Assembly (NCBI GenBank): GCA_018398815.1
Contig: CM031602.1
Location: forward strand, 101,732,404 to 101,796,403
Source of the DNA: Conus ventricosus
Lineage: Eukaryota; Mollusca; Gastropoda; Neogastropoda; Conidae
Length of the DNA: 64,000 bases
Direction of reading: 5' to 3'
The notes under the pieces are model-generated. The model made no database searches, was not told where the DNA came from, and saw nothing but the letters and a program-made list of their open reading frames with translations. The first letter of the stretch is position 1. Each line of letters begins with the position of its first letter. The position numbers and the translations under genes are program-made. Shown one piece after another: positions 1 to 9,597 of the stretch.

Positions 1-440
1 CAATGGTTACGAAAATTAATGGTTTTTCTTCAAATTGCCAGTCACCTTCTCTGTGCTAAATGTATAACTCTCCATTGCCGTGGAAGCCTAAGATTTTGCA
101 AGTCCTCTAGGAAAGTGTATTCTCTTCTTTCTTCTTGTGGGAAATTCATATATTCTGAGATTTGTCTCGTTAATTTTAACAATATTACCAAATTTGCCAA
201 GTACTTCTTTTAAAGAACAAAAGTTGTAGTAGCCATCAGGATTTGCACATTAGTTATTTGATTGCCCACCCGTTACTAATATTAATCCAGTTATTTTGAG
301 CCCCTTCAGATATGTTAACCCACATAATTTTAAAGCCAATTTCTTTAAGAGCAATCCTACAACTACCACGCCAATTGACAATTGGATACGATAAGAACAC
401 GCGCTCGTTTTGCTTGGTTATATAGATTTTACATCTTTTT
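1..440 (-). pseudogene. Probable minor virion protein, element A (partial, cut by window edge)
   Basis: Read on the minus strand, the stretch gives a tract with PDGYYNFCSLKEVLGKFG near 230-180, preceded by a region near 390-280 (motif NWRGSCRIALKEIGFK). The same family is present in element B at 23,885-24,560 (PDGYYGFCSLKEA). I associate this PDGYY family with virion proteins of polinto-like elements, but the exact role (penton-like, minor capsid or accessory) cannot be settled here. The frame is broken by several stops, and the C-terminal half lies left of base 1. The plus-strand ORF over the same bases is treated as a shadow. Confidence 0.5.
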
Positions 441-619
441 ATAACTATTTAAAAAACTAATTAAAAAAAATGGAACCTTTTAAATATAGCGAAAGTGCTA
501 CTTACATGTAGAGCGTTTTACAACCCCAAATCTTTAGACTTCAGAAATTTTAACCATTGCAGTAGATGAATCATACGGCTTCCGGTCAGACTTGTAAACC
601 CGCTAACTAAAATATTTAA

Positions 620-1700
620 ATCCACCAATAAGAATGATAGAGCGCCATCAGCATGGTCATCCCGCCCCATGATGTTTTACCAGAATCAACTAAATTTTGC
701 TATTTACTGCGCAACTACTGGCTGCGGTGTTTCATATGCAAACCATTTAAACCATCCTAATCTTTTAGTAAGGTCAGTATATAACTTTCATGTTTATTAC
801 CAGTACAGACGAATACTAACTGAACTACAAGTACTCCTCCCAACGACAACACGTTTAATCCATTTAAAAGCCCAATGGACAATAATACATATGAAGAATT
901 TGCAACGAATTTAACATTAATCCTTCAACTGATTTTAGACAAAAGTTAGACCGCAATTATTGGGTTAGGCACATTGTATTTGTGGGGTTAAAAAGAGAAT
1001 ATGCTTATGACTACTGGCCGGGCCCACACCTCTTTTCAACCAAAACAAACAAGTTCGATTAGGGTCAATTGAACAAAAACATCCTAATGCTTGGGCAACA
1101 TTTATCTTAGATGAAAGTGAAGGCCTAACAATGCCAGGAGTGCAAAGACTTAATGGCTCCATAAGGACATACGTTTGGTGTCTATTAGGACACAAGCACA
1201 GACCAAGTCTAGCATAGTAGATCAATCTACAGGCGTGATGCTAGAAAACAATTTCTAGCAAATTTAGAAGATGCTATTAACTCAGCTGTTGATTTGCCTG
1301 CCAGCATACAAAGGTATCAAGACGTTCTTGCACATGCTAGGTCAAAGGTTGACTTTGTTGTAGGTCATGGATTATACATGCTACCCTCCAACCTTAGACT
1401 ACAGATTGGCATGATACAGAATTATAACAATGAAATCCTCATAGCTGGAGACGTTTCAAAACTTAGGGCACAATCAAGGTTTAAACCCAAGGCCCGCCCC
1501 ATCCTTTTTTAAAAAAAGTACCTAGCCCTGAAGAAAGCGATCCAGTTATAAGCGCCCCACAACCAGAAAGCAGCCCAGAAAGCACACCGCCTGTTGATTT
1601 GCCTCACACTGACAAGCATACTAGCGAAAAGACAGCCCTTGTTGTATTTTTAAAACTTTTACTGGATAAGCCATACTTTATTTCACTAAAAAATTAATCC
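620..1700 (+). pseudogene. Large conserved virion-protein candidate, element A
   Basis: Fragments in shifting frames run QNQLNFAIYCATTGCGVSYA (from ~680), then a stretch around 1,100-1,230 ending near RTYVWCLLG, then LPASIQRYQDVLAHARSKVD (1,294-1,512), and finally a short hydrophobic C-terminal segment (ETALVV-like, ~1,630-1,690). The same order occurs in element B at 24,800-25,820, where the end is clearly one membrane-spanning segment (LTGLGLLGLYFTKF). The protein would be roughly 330-350 residues, with a C-terminal anchor. It starts divergently from the minus-strand gene at 1-440. No enzyme motif is seen. A structural role is inferred only from the company it keeps. Confidence 0.5.
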
Positions 1701-2915
1701 AGCAGCTAGCACTCCTAAAGCCCACAGATGGTCAGCCATATAACCAGTAACTTTGCCTATAGTAGACAAAACCCAACTACAACACTGCCTATTATGCCAG
1801 GCAGTGCATCAAGCGCTTGGCTGCTACTTCTTTAATAGTTTGCTAGATGATGCAATTGTTTTCTAATCCAACTTTTACCGGGCTGAGGTGTTGGAGGAGT
1901 TACTGGTCCGGTTGGTGCACTACCTGTTAAGGCATAAACGAGTGTAGAGATAGCAAACCCAACAGCTGTCAATATGCTAACTATTGTAATCCCCTGTTCC
2001 CTGAACAGAGTCCTTATTCTTTCAGCTTAGCGTAGTATTTTCATAAAGTATTGTGTTTTATAGTTTCTCTTATTCTGCTTGTTTGTGATGCTAGCTGCGC
2101 TCTGTTAGTGGACAGCACTTTCTAACCGAGCCGCCCTTTGCAGCCTTAAATCCTGTATTTTCTGCTGCATTATAACCTTTTCTTCTCGCCCTAAATTGTT
2201 ATCATCTGCATCAGCCAGTTTATTTTTACTTCTTCTATCTCTCTATCCAGCTCACTAAATTTTGCCAAATTGTTTTCTAGTTCGCCCCTTATTGACTTTA
2301 GGCGATCATTAAGCCCCAGGATTTCACGCATAGGCAACGGAGAATCGCCAATTGTTTCTAATGTTTTTCTGACTGTTTCCTCATTAAAACTCGTCTCAAT
2401 TTCTGCTGCTGCATCATTTATTCTTGGTCCTAAATCTTGAAAAGGGGTCATTTCTATTTCAGATTGTGTTGGCAACTCTTGCCCAAGTTCTGTAAAAGAC
2501 TAACAGCCTCAGGCCTTAAATTTAAAATGTTTAATCACCTTTGGTCGCAACAGGAATCCTCTGTCTATTTGTGTTTAGTTTTAAAAACTTAGTTGGGTCT
2601 GGCTTTGTAGTAACTCTTACAAAATTTCCTCCACCAGTTCTTATATACAGATGGTTGCTTTTACCCATCTTAAAATCAAAAGGACTGGGACCTTCTGGCG
2701 GTTTTAGTCCTAAGCTTATGTAGAATGAGTTAATTTTTATTTGCTAATAGTTCTGCACTAGATGCGCTAATGAAGGGATTGAAGAACCTTCTGCTGGCTC
2801 TTTCAAGTTCTTCACGCAATGAAGGACCTAATTCTGTTTCATCTTCTTCAAATGAAGGGCCTGGCAGATCTCTTTCTTCTTCGGAAGGATCAGGCGCGTC
2901 AAAATCTTCATCCAT
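1690..2915 (-). pseudogene. Acidic N-terminus/coiled-coil protein with hydrophobic tail, element A
   Basis: The start is chosen at 2,915, with an AT-rich leader facing the capsid gene. The N-terminus is very acidic (DAPDPSEEERDLPGPSFEED). It is followed by a basic region (2,720-2,540, other frame, with KSNHLYIRTGGGNFV) and then a charged coiled-coil-like segment at 2,475-2,191 (LKSIRGELENNLAKFSEL). Past 2,190 come further helical and hydrophobic pieces in broken frames down to ~1,690. Element B has the equivalent gene at 25,830-26,976. The head-to-head layout with the capsid gene suggests a shared control region at 2,916-2,949. Probably a virion or scaffold component. The function is unknown. 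Confidence 0.5.
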
Positions 2916-2949
2916 ATTTTTATTTATATTCTTTTTTGTTTTATAAAAA

Positions 2950-4216
2950 ATGAACTCATACGGTTGTGACCTCAATCCATACAGAAAAGAGAAGGAACCC
3001 CCATGGCGTAAAAGGTATAAGGCAAACTGTAATTAGTGTAAATACTCCATCAACATTCAGCCCGGACAAACTTTAATAGTCAAGTTCCCTGATCTTGGCG
3101 CTGACGTTGTTATAATGCCAGACACTGCTAAACTATCATTCAAAGTAGATATTACATCGGCAGATCCTAATGCTACTGTTGTTGCTAATTTAGGCAGGGC
3201 TATCGTTAGCCATATAACAATTAAACTGGAGGGCACAGAAGTCTTTGTACTAGGCGGGGCAGACATTTTTGCCCTCTATTCTGATTTATGGCTGCCTAAC
3301 AAAGAAAGAAAAGAGAAAGTTTATCAGGGAATACAAAACCCAAAGGGTCTTAAGCACAGGCTTAAAGCGGGGGATGCAAAGAATGATGTTAAAGATGAGG
3401 CAGTAGCAGAAGCATTTGGCAACAGATTCTGCATCCCTCTAGATTTTGAACTGTTAAAGATGCATATGCCATATTACCAAGGCGCACTAAAAGAAAAACT
3501 TACTTATGGACTGGCATTTAATCCTAGCAGTTCTGTTGTTCTGTCTGAAGATCCTGAAGCTAAATACACAGTTAGTGACATCTCTCTTGAGTTTGATGTT
3601 GTTACTAACCCCGAACTGGCCAGAACAATCTTAGCCCGTTAAAAGTAAAACGGTTATTTATTATGAAAACGTTATACACTCCATTATAGAAAATAGAAAC
3701 AAGCGAGACACTCTCTGAACATACATCTAAATCAGTCTCTAAAGTCTTTAAAAGGAATTTTGTTCTTGTTTACTGAAGAAACAACTCCTTTTCAAAGAGA
3801 ATCAGAAGCGTTTTATAATCCAAAATTGAGAAGGTTGACTGTGCAATAAATGGCAAGTCTGATCATTGTATTCAGGCCGCGGACTTTTACCTCACCAACA
3901 CTTCGATGAAATAAGAAAGCTGTTCGCTGGAGGTAGGCAAAGAGATCCTGCAGTTGATCGTGTATGTAAAAAACTTCGTCTTTATGATGTAAGACTCGAA
4001 GACTACTTAATAAGTAAATATGGGCTGTGGTTAGATTTTAGATCTACATTTGACAATAGATTGTTTGGAAGTGGAGAAAGGGTAGGGTAAGATGGTATAA
4101 AAATAAATATTCGCAAGAAAGCAGATGGAGACGCCCCAATACAAATGCATATTTTTATGGTTTGTGATGCTCAGTTAAACATTGAAGAAAACAGACTAAA
4201 AGACGTGGCTTATTAA
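2950..4216 (+). pseudogene. Major capsid protein, double jelly-roll type, element A (frameshifted)
   Basis: The gene starts at an ATG at 2,950 directly behind TTTATAAAAA. Breaks at ~3,003 and ~3,060 shift the first 35 codons. The main piece (to 3,642) carries the family signatures NLGRAIVSHITIKLEGTEV, DLWLPNKERKEKVYQGIQNP and FCIPLDFELLKMHMPYYQGA. After a frameshift at ~3,640 the second half (3,700-4,216) continues with GLLPHQHFDEIRKLFAGG and YGLWLDFRST. Together this corresponds to ~420 residues, the usual size for capsid proteins of this group. Assignment rests on recognition of the family and on the conserved neighbour ATPase. Element B has the homologue at 27,018-28,262. The capsid lattice role is established for DJR proteins in general, not tested here. 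Confidence 0.75.
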
Positions 4217-4246
4217 AATGCATAAGAAATAACCTATTAAAAACAG

Positions 4247-4860
4247 ATGGATAGTTTGAAGTTTCTGCCCAAAGATCCGCATGTTCTCTTATCTGCGGGA
4301 TTACAGGGTGTGGGAAAACTGTCTTCGTACTTGATTTGTTACAAACAATATACAGGTTTCATTACGAGCACATTATTATATTCTGCACAACCATTAAGCA
4401 CAACAAGTCTTACAAAGAAAGGAAGTTTATTTGGACAGACGAGAATATATTTCTAGTTGATCCTAGCGAAAAACTGAGCGACTGTTAGAACATTACTATA
4501 AACTATTTGAGGGAACTGAAACACTGTTTATTATTGATGACTGTTCAGCTGAACGAGACATTGTTAAAAAAAGAAAAGCTCTGTCAAAGCTAGCCTTTAG
4601 GGGACGCCATGCCTTAGTTTCTGTGTGGCTTTTAACTCAAAAATACAATGCCGTCTTAAAAGACTTTCGATCGCAGTTAAAATCGGTTGTATTATTTTAC
4701 ACTAAGGACAAAGATAGTTTTGAAGAATGTTTAAGTGAAAATTATATAATAAGGGACAAAGATGAGCTAAAAAAAAATAAAAGAGCAGTTAGAAAAATCT
4801 AAGCACGCCAGGCTATGCTTGCGGACTGACCCCCAGTTCAATACGTTTGTTTATTGTAGA
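4247..4860 (+). pseudogene. Genome-packaging ATPase (FtsK/HerA-A32 type), element A
   Basis: Pieces in three frames give a Walker A-like GITGCGKTVFVLDLLQTIY tract (~4,295-4,350), then IFCT and a WTDENIFLVDPSEKL tract (~4,425-4,470), a Walker B LFIIDDCSAERD (~4,527-4,565), and LAFRGRHALVSVWLLTQKYN (~4,590-4,650). That order (P-loop, hhhDD, then a sensor-like T/Q-rich strand) is typical of the viral packaging ATPases that push DNA into preformed capsids. It sits 30 bp behind the capsid gene on the same strand. At least three frameshifts. Element B carries its homologue at the opposite strand and at the element's extreme left end. Confidence 0.75.
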
Positions 4861-4921
4861 TTGTTTATTATTGATTGTTTTATAACAATTTGTTTATTAT
4901 AATTTTTATATTATAAAAAGA

Positions 4922-5682
4922 ATGTCTAGCGGGCCAGAATCAAAAGCGCAGCTAGCTCCTAAATGCACTGCAGTAGAGCTAAAAGACCTAGCAGACACAA
5001 CCGAGTTTGATCCAATAGGATGTCGGGAAATGTTTATGGATTTGAGTACACAGATGATGGGTTTACAAACGAACATAAATTGAAGACAAAAAACGACAGC
5101 AATATTCCTACCCTAGAAGAGATAGAAATTTAAAGGCAAACGATTTTGGCAAACATGAATGCAAACTTCATAAAAGAGAGAATGCTTGGGCGTTGCTTCC
5201 TGAAATTGCTTGGAACTTAAATTTTTGAACTACAAAGCCCCAATGTATACTATGATAAGAAAAACAATTTTGAAAAGCCTTAAATGAAGGTCCCATTCTT
5301 GTTAGCCTGGTTCCAGGAACACAACAGAAAAAAACAGATTGAAATAACTAAGCGGGGTCTGAATATATGCTACAGAGAAAAAAGTCCTTAGCTGAAGTGG
5401 GGATGACACCGTTGGCTTAGAATTTACTCCAAAACTAGAATCACTACCTAGGCAAATGACGATGATTTTTCGCTTATTTATTACTCCAAGGGAGGGCGAT
5501 CCTAGTTTGCCAGAACATACTTTAATCAGAGGCATACAAATAAAGGCTGAAACTTTGGATGCCCCTCTTAAGCTTGTTATTGCAATTACTAAAAACGGAG
5601 ATGAAAATAAACACCCATGTATCATCTGACAAGGTTACTGTGATGGTTGACAAAGACAAACTGACAGTACTCGACTTTTTTT
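4922..5682 (+). pseudogene. Unknown conserved element protein (SSGPES family), element A
   Basis: The start ATG at 4,922 follows TTATAAAAAG. The first 54 codons are open (SSGPESKAQLAPKCTAVELK), then frames shift. Later tracts include GFEYTDDGFTNEHKL, LPRQMTMIFRLFITPREGDP and VMVDKDKLTVLDFF before the stop at ~5,682. Element B has the counterpart on the minus strand at 23,230-23,870 (GFEYTKDG, a GPLHISL-like tract, FTIIFEISVLK). Total ~250 residues. No catalytic motif, signal peptide or membrane segment is visible. The mostly beta-looking composition could fit a virion component, but this is only inference. It follows the ATPase by ~60 bp. Confidence 0.45.
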
Positions 5683-5725
5683 AATTAAGTATGTTGATTT
5701 TATTGCGTTTTACTCTGTTAATGAA

Positions 5726-6300
5726 ATGCTGCCAGAAGGGTTAATAAGAAGATATGTACAAAGATTAATTAATAAAATAATCTCAATTAAAAAAATGCAT
5801 GTTCAACAGTTTAGGTTAAAGCAAATAACTGCACTTCAAAAGGAAATAGAAAGCGACTTAGATAAGTATAGGGTTACTAGAAAGAAATATGCTAAAGCTT
5901 TAAATACTCTTTCTTATATAATTACTGGCTCATCAGCTGTACTAGCGTAAGTGCTGGGTCTAGTTTTGCCGTTTTAGCTACTGGGGTTGGTGTGCCAGCC
6001 TCTTTAGCATTAGGGAGTCTTAGTTTAGGTTTAGGCGCTGTGTCTATGATTGTAAGTGCTGTTTAAAAAAAATTAACTCCTAAATTACAAAAGCACACTG
6101 CCATTGTTGCCCTAGCATCAGCAAAACTTTGTTCATTAAGATTAAGAATAAGCAAATCATTACAGGATGAAAACATTACAGACGAAGAATTTCAGAAGCT
6201 TATGAACTTCAAAGGAGTGGAGAAAGACGTTTACTTCACGACAGGTAGACACTGATGCAATTAAACAAAACATTAAAAAACAAAAAAATTTGATCAGCTA
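5726..6300 (+). pseudogene. Membrane-active/coiled-coil protein, element A
   Basis: The first 74 codons are open and strongly basic and helical (motif KKYAKALNTLSYIITGSSA). A frameshift near 5,940 moves the hydrophobic, glycine/alanine-rich core (TGVGVPASLALGSLSLGLGA, ~5,975-6,050) into another frame. The C-terminus is again helical and charged (ITDEEFQKLM, ~6,180). The layout is helix, long hydrophobic hairpin, helix. It is shared with element B 28,308-28,975. Such a hairpin could insert in or disrupt membranes during entry or assembly. That is an inference from hydropathy only. Confidence 0.45.
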
Positions 6301-6438
6301 AAACCAATATAGGCCAAAAAATAAGTTTAACAAATACTATTTTATTTTTGTTAACTCACTGTGTTTGGCGGGACAGCTTGCAGCTCTTCACGAACAAACG
6401 ATCTTTTAGGGGCAGGCTTTTTAGACGTAGTAGCACCG

Positions 6439-7357
6439 CTAGAAGAGAGAGTCTCTCTTAAATAATACATGGGAGGGTCTGTTTTCATAATTTCTTTCAA
6501 CTTCATATACATCTACGCTCCATATAGGATCTGTGGCTCTAATTCTAACATCGCCCTCTGCCTCTCCAGGAGCATACAAGTATCTTACTTTTAGTCCAAA
6601 CGGCAAGAGTTTTTGACTCCCCTGCACATCTTCAGTAATGCTAATTTTTTTTAATTTGATTGCGTTTACTGTCTTCAACCCTGTTGCTTTAAATTCGTCG
6701 TTGTTCATGGCGCGTAAGACTGCAGGCAATCTCCTAACCCATTCTGTGTTACGCGTTCTGTCCATAATTTCTCTGTGATATTGATAAGTAAACAGACGTT
6801 CAGCTAGATTCTTATTAAAGTTTTCTACTAGAGCTTTTGATCGATGGTTGCCTGGGACCCTCTCTTAACTGTAACATGATGTTTTAAAAACAGCTGGTTT
6901 ACAGAACCTTTAAACTCTTTCCCATCATCAACCTGGATCAACCTAGGATACTTTAATGGACCTCTCATGTATATTTGTTGTAAAGCCACAGCCACAGCAG
7001 TTGAGCTTTTATCCGTTAAAGGTTCAGCGTCTTTGTATCTTGAAGCCATGTCAACAACTGTCAGAGCATACTTAAACTTTTTTTCTTCTAATTTTGTCAT
7101 GTGGAAGATACAGCAAGTCCATCTGGTGGGTGTCATTTGGAACTAAGTTAACAAATCTAGTCTTATTATTCTTTTTGGGGTGGGCAGATTATATTTGCCA
7201 AATGCTTTTTTGAAAGCCAGTCTTTCGCATCTGATACAGACACTCTAGCAGCTTTACTCAGTTTTTCAATAGCAGTCTTTCCTTTCCAATACCCTTTAGG
7301 AGAATAATATATTTTGTACTTCGTATTGTACTTCGTATTGTACTTCGTATTGTCCAT
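6439..7357 (-). pseudogene. Integrase, retroviral (rve) superfamily, element A
   Basis: Minus strand. The most likely start is the ATG at 7,357 (after a membrane-protein ORF that runs in the same frame). The N-terminal tract YYSPKGYWKGKTAIEKLS is followed by a frameshift near 7,160. The catalytic core is at 7,136-6,780: ALTVVDMASRYKDAEPLTDK gives the first Asp, RLIQVDDGKEFKG the second, and VENFNKNLAERLFTYQYH (~6,815-6,770, another frame) the Glu of the D,D-35-E triad. The C-terminal part 6,765-6,439 resembles the chromodomain/SH3-like tail of Polinton integrases. It would join element ends to host DNA. A 12-bp repeat at ~7,318-7,352 encodes NTKY units just after the start. Confidence 0.8.
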
Positions 7358-7801
7358 AAGAAGGACTGTATTTAATTGTATTTTTAATTGTATTTTTAGA
7401 TTGTTTTGTGCGAGAATATAGATTGGTCCCATAGCGCCCACAATAAAACCAATTTCTGCTATTTTCTGTTCTTCTGATGGTTCATAAAAGTCAGACAGTT
7501 CTGGCAGCGGCGATGTTAGAAACTTCTTTCCTGTCACTAAGTAATACTTATTCATTGCGTCATCAACGTCTGTAAATGTGTGCTCTGCATGTCCCTGTTC
7601 TCTTAACTTTTTATTAATAAAGTCTAAGTGAGCAATTCTTCTTTTCTCGTAAGCGTCTCTTGCCTTAGCTAAATCTTTCATTGCCTTGTTATGCCGTTCT
7701 CTCTCTTCATCAGACCGCAATTTACTAAACATATAATTGCTGCCGGAGAAGGCTAAACCATTAACAATAGCTCCTCCTACCATCATAACTACTCCTGCCA
7801 T
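7166..7801 (-). CDS. Predicted membrane-anchored virion protein read through into integrase N-terminus, element A
   Basis: A 211-codon ORF. Residues 1-25 are hydrophobic and glycine-rich (MAGVVMMVGGAIVNGLAFSG). Residues 30-75 are charged helix, 76-115 contain a DFYEPSEEQK tract, and 118-132 form a second hydrophobic segment (IGFIVGAMGPIYIL). From residue 149 the reading frame is integrase, so the natural protein of this family probably ends near residue 135-148 and the fusion may come from loss of a stop. Element B has the separate homologue at 33,790-34,233. The start at 7,801 is supported by TTTATAAAAG immediately upstream. The 3' neighbour gene at 7,805 is only 3 bp away. Function unknown; a virion membrane protein is likely. 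Confidence 0.6.
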   Translation of the reverse strand: MAGVVMMVGGAIVNGLAFSGSNYMFSKLRSDEERERHNKAMKDLAKARDAYEKRRIAHLDFINKKLREQGHAEHTFTDVDDAMNKYYLVTGKKFLTSPLPELSDFYEPSEEQKIAEIGFIVGAMGPIYILAQNNLKIQLKIQLNTVLLMDNTKYNTKYNTKYKIYYSPKGYWKGKTAIEKLSKAARVSVSDAKDWLSKKHLANIICPPQKE

Positions 7802-7804
7802 CTT

Positions 7805-8061
7805 TTATAAATCAATATTTTCTAGATTAATCTTTCTATGAACTAATATTTTCTGGGATAATCCCTGTGTAACAAGAAAGTCTTTTGACGCAATCCCTGC
7901 AGTGATTACAACTATAACCTTAACAATATCCTCAATGTCTAACCTTCCTAGATCCGCCGGCTTCATTTTAAACATGTTTTTTGCTAACACGCTATAGCCT
8001 ATACTAAGACCGCTAATTACAGCAGAGTGGTAAATCGTATTGATAATCTTTTTTCACTCAT
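7805..8061 (-). pseudogene. Small hydrophobic protein, element A
   Basis: The ATG at 8,061 opens a short frame (MSEKRLS). The rest, with YHSAVISGLSIGYSVLAKNM then MKPADLGRLDIEDIVKVIVV and a hydrophobic C-terminal half (VITAGIASKDFLVTQG), lies in the neighbouring frame, so one frameshift near 8,040 splits it. About 85 residues with two membrane-type segments. Element B counterpart at 34,250-34,494 has the same LVYHSAVIGG start. It lies in a tight minus-strand run with the next membrane protein and the integrase. No known domain. Confidence 0.5.
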
Positions 8062-8336
8062 CTTTTTATTAACTAAAAAAAATAATTAAAATAATCATAA
8101 TACGAAAGGCTGTCTATGTGCTTTTTAATCAGATAATCTTTTGTTGTTAAAGCTAAAAATAAAGTTGCAACTAGTTTTGGCGAATCTTCTATCTTTCCCA
8201 TGTTGGCGGTTTTTATTCCTAACAAACATTTTGCAAGGGTTGAATAACTATAACACCAACGATAGGCACTGCATAATTAACCAGCGTTTAAACTCATTGT
8301 TTTAAAAGTATTATATTATTTTTTATTCTTTTTAAA

Positions 8337-8783
8337 ATGGATTGTGACGAGCTATTAAAGGTGTGAGGAGCAAGCAGACTACTCCGTAGGCTACTCAACA
8401 GACCACTGCCATAAAGAAAGATTATACTCTCTGGCTGCGTGTGGAAAAACTAAACAGTATTTAGGTGTTGAAATAAGTATTGAACAGATTCAACAACTGT
8501 CTACATCAGACGTTGAGAAGTACTACGCTAGGTACGAAGCACAGCTTGGGTCAAAAATGGTTAGATCGGTAGGGCAGACAATGATTAGTTTATATCTAAA
8601 TTAGTAAGTAAGATGGGGCCGGTTGATTCAGAAGAAGATTTAAAGTATGACTTATCGCAAGATCCGGTTTTAAACAAGTCCTTAGAAACTCTTGCATGTG
8701 ACATGTATTATAGATTTGGAACGATGTTATGTCCATTCATCATGGGATTAATTACTTTAATCATATTAATTTTGATCATATAA
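8337..8783 (+). pseudogene. Conserved small protein with C-terminal membrane segment, element A
   Basis: The ATG at 8,337 follows TTTTTAAA. Frame breaks are frequent, but tracts LYSLAACGKTKQYLGVE-like (8,420-8,475), EQIQQLS (~8,480), YYARYEAQLG (~8,520) and PVDSEEDLKYDLSQDPVLNK (8,618-8,680) are recognisable, ending in a strongly hydrophobic tail (FIMGLITLIILILII). Element B 34,532-34,990 begins with an intact 69-residue piece of the same protein. About 140-150 residues in all. Role unknown. The tail anchor suggests membrane or virion association. Confidence 0.5.
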
Positions 8784-8802
8784 ATTTAATCGCAATAAAA
8801 AA

Positions 8803-9285
8803 ATGAGCGATCAGGGGAAGAAGGTGTCGCAGGACAGTCCGCAGGAGCTTCCGCAGGAGCAAGCGAATGTGCCACAAGTGAATGTACCGCAAGTGATAGT
8901 GTTACTAAGTCTTAAAAGTCCCGGACGTGTTGAGGCTGGGCGTAAACTAGCTGAATGGAACAGACTGCAAAAAGCAAACCAATCAGCAAAACAAAAATTG
9001 TTAGATAGTGATACAACATCGCGCCAACAACAACCCAATTAACAACAACAACACAATCACAATCAAACGATAAGATGTATCATTATGTATTGGGAGCTGC
9101 TGTTGTTGCTGGGGGGGTTTTTTAGCATACAAATACCTAACACCATACCTAGCAACAAAGCCGCAAGCCCCCACAGTAAAAGAAGAAGAACCGCCTTCTG
9201 CAAAAAAAGTGCAACCCCCCCGCAGTAGACCCATTTTCTATGGAATAGTTTTTAATGAAATAAATAAAGAACTAGATAAGAACTA
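8803..9285 (+). pseudogene. Basic KLAEWNR-type protein with transmembrane tail, element A
   Basis: An open reading frame of 79 codons starts at 8,803 behind an A-run. It is Gln/Pro-rich at first (QELPQEQANVPQV) and then has the conserved basic block PGRVEAGRKLAEWNR, followed by a Gln-rich linker. A frameshift near 9,040 leads to a hydrophobic segment (YHYVLGAAVVAGGFLAYKYL) and an acidic/proline C-terminus. Element B 35,002-35,440 has the same basic block (PGRVAAGKKLAEWNK). A small basic protein plus tail anchor could be a DNA-condensing core or membrane protein. This is inferred from composition only. Confidence 0.5.
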
Positions 9286-9592
9286 GATAAGTACAAGTTA
9301 AGAACTAAATAAGTACAAGTTAAGTTAGTTATAGAAAGTACTTTTTAAGTTAAGTGCAAGTAAATTACAAGTTAAGTGTAAGTAAACTATAAGTCCTTGT
9401 TAAGTTCTTGTTAGGTTCTTAAATAAGTACTAGTTAGGTTCTTAAATAAGTTCTTGTTAGGTTCTTAAATAAGTACTAGTTAGGTTCTTAAGTAAGTACT
9501 AGTTAAGTTCTTAAATAAGTTCTTGTTAGGTTCTTAAGTAAGTACTAGTTAGGTTCTTGTTAGGTTCTTAAGTTAAGTACAGGCCAAGTCAG
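9258..9592. repeat. Degenerate tandem repeat (AAGTACTAGTTAGGTTCTTA-type)
   Basis: About 330 bp built from interleaved units such as GGTTCTTAAATAAGTACTAG and AAGTTCTTGTTAGGTTC, at roughly 10-12 bp with a higher-order ~22-24 bp period. They are AT-rich and contain partial palindromes (AGTACT, ACTAGT). It lies between the basic-protein gene and the 3' end of polymerase. Element B has a different-sequence repeat at the same place behind the same gene (35,745-36,020). No ORF. Confidence 0.85.
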
Positions 9593-9597
9593 TCAAG

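Noticed and set aside
3057..3266. Minus-strand ORF across the capsid gene
   Set aside because: Overlaps the conserved capsid frame and has no counterpart in element B.
8811..9234. Minus-strand Cys-rich ORFs
   Set aside because: Antisense of the Gln-rich basic protein gene; the conserved block PGRV-AG-KLAEWN is on the plus strand in both elements.
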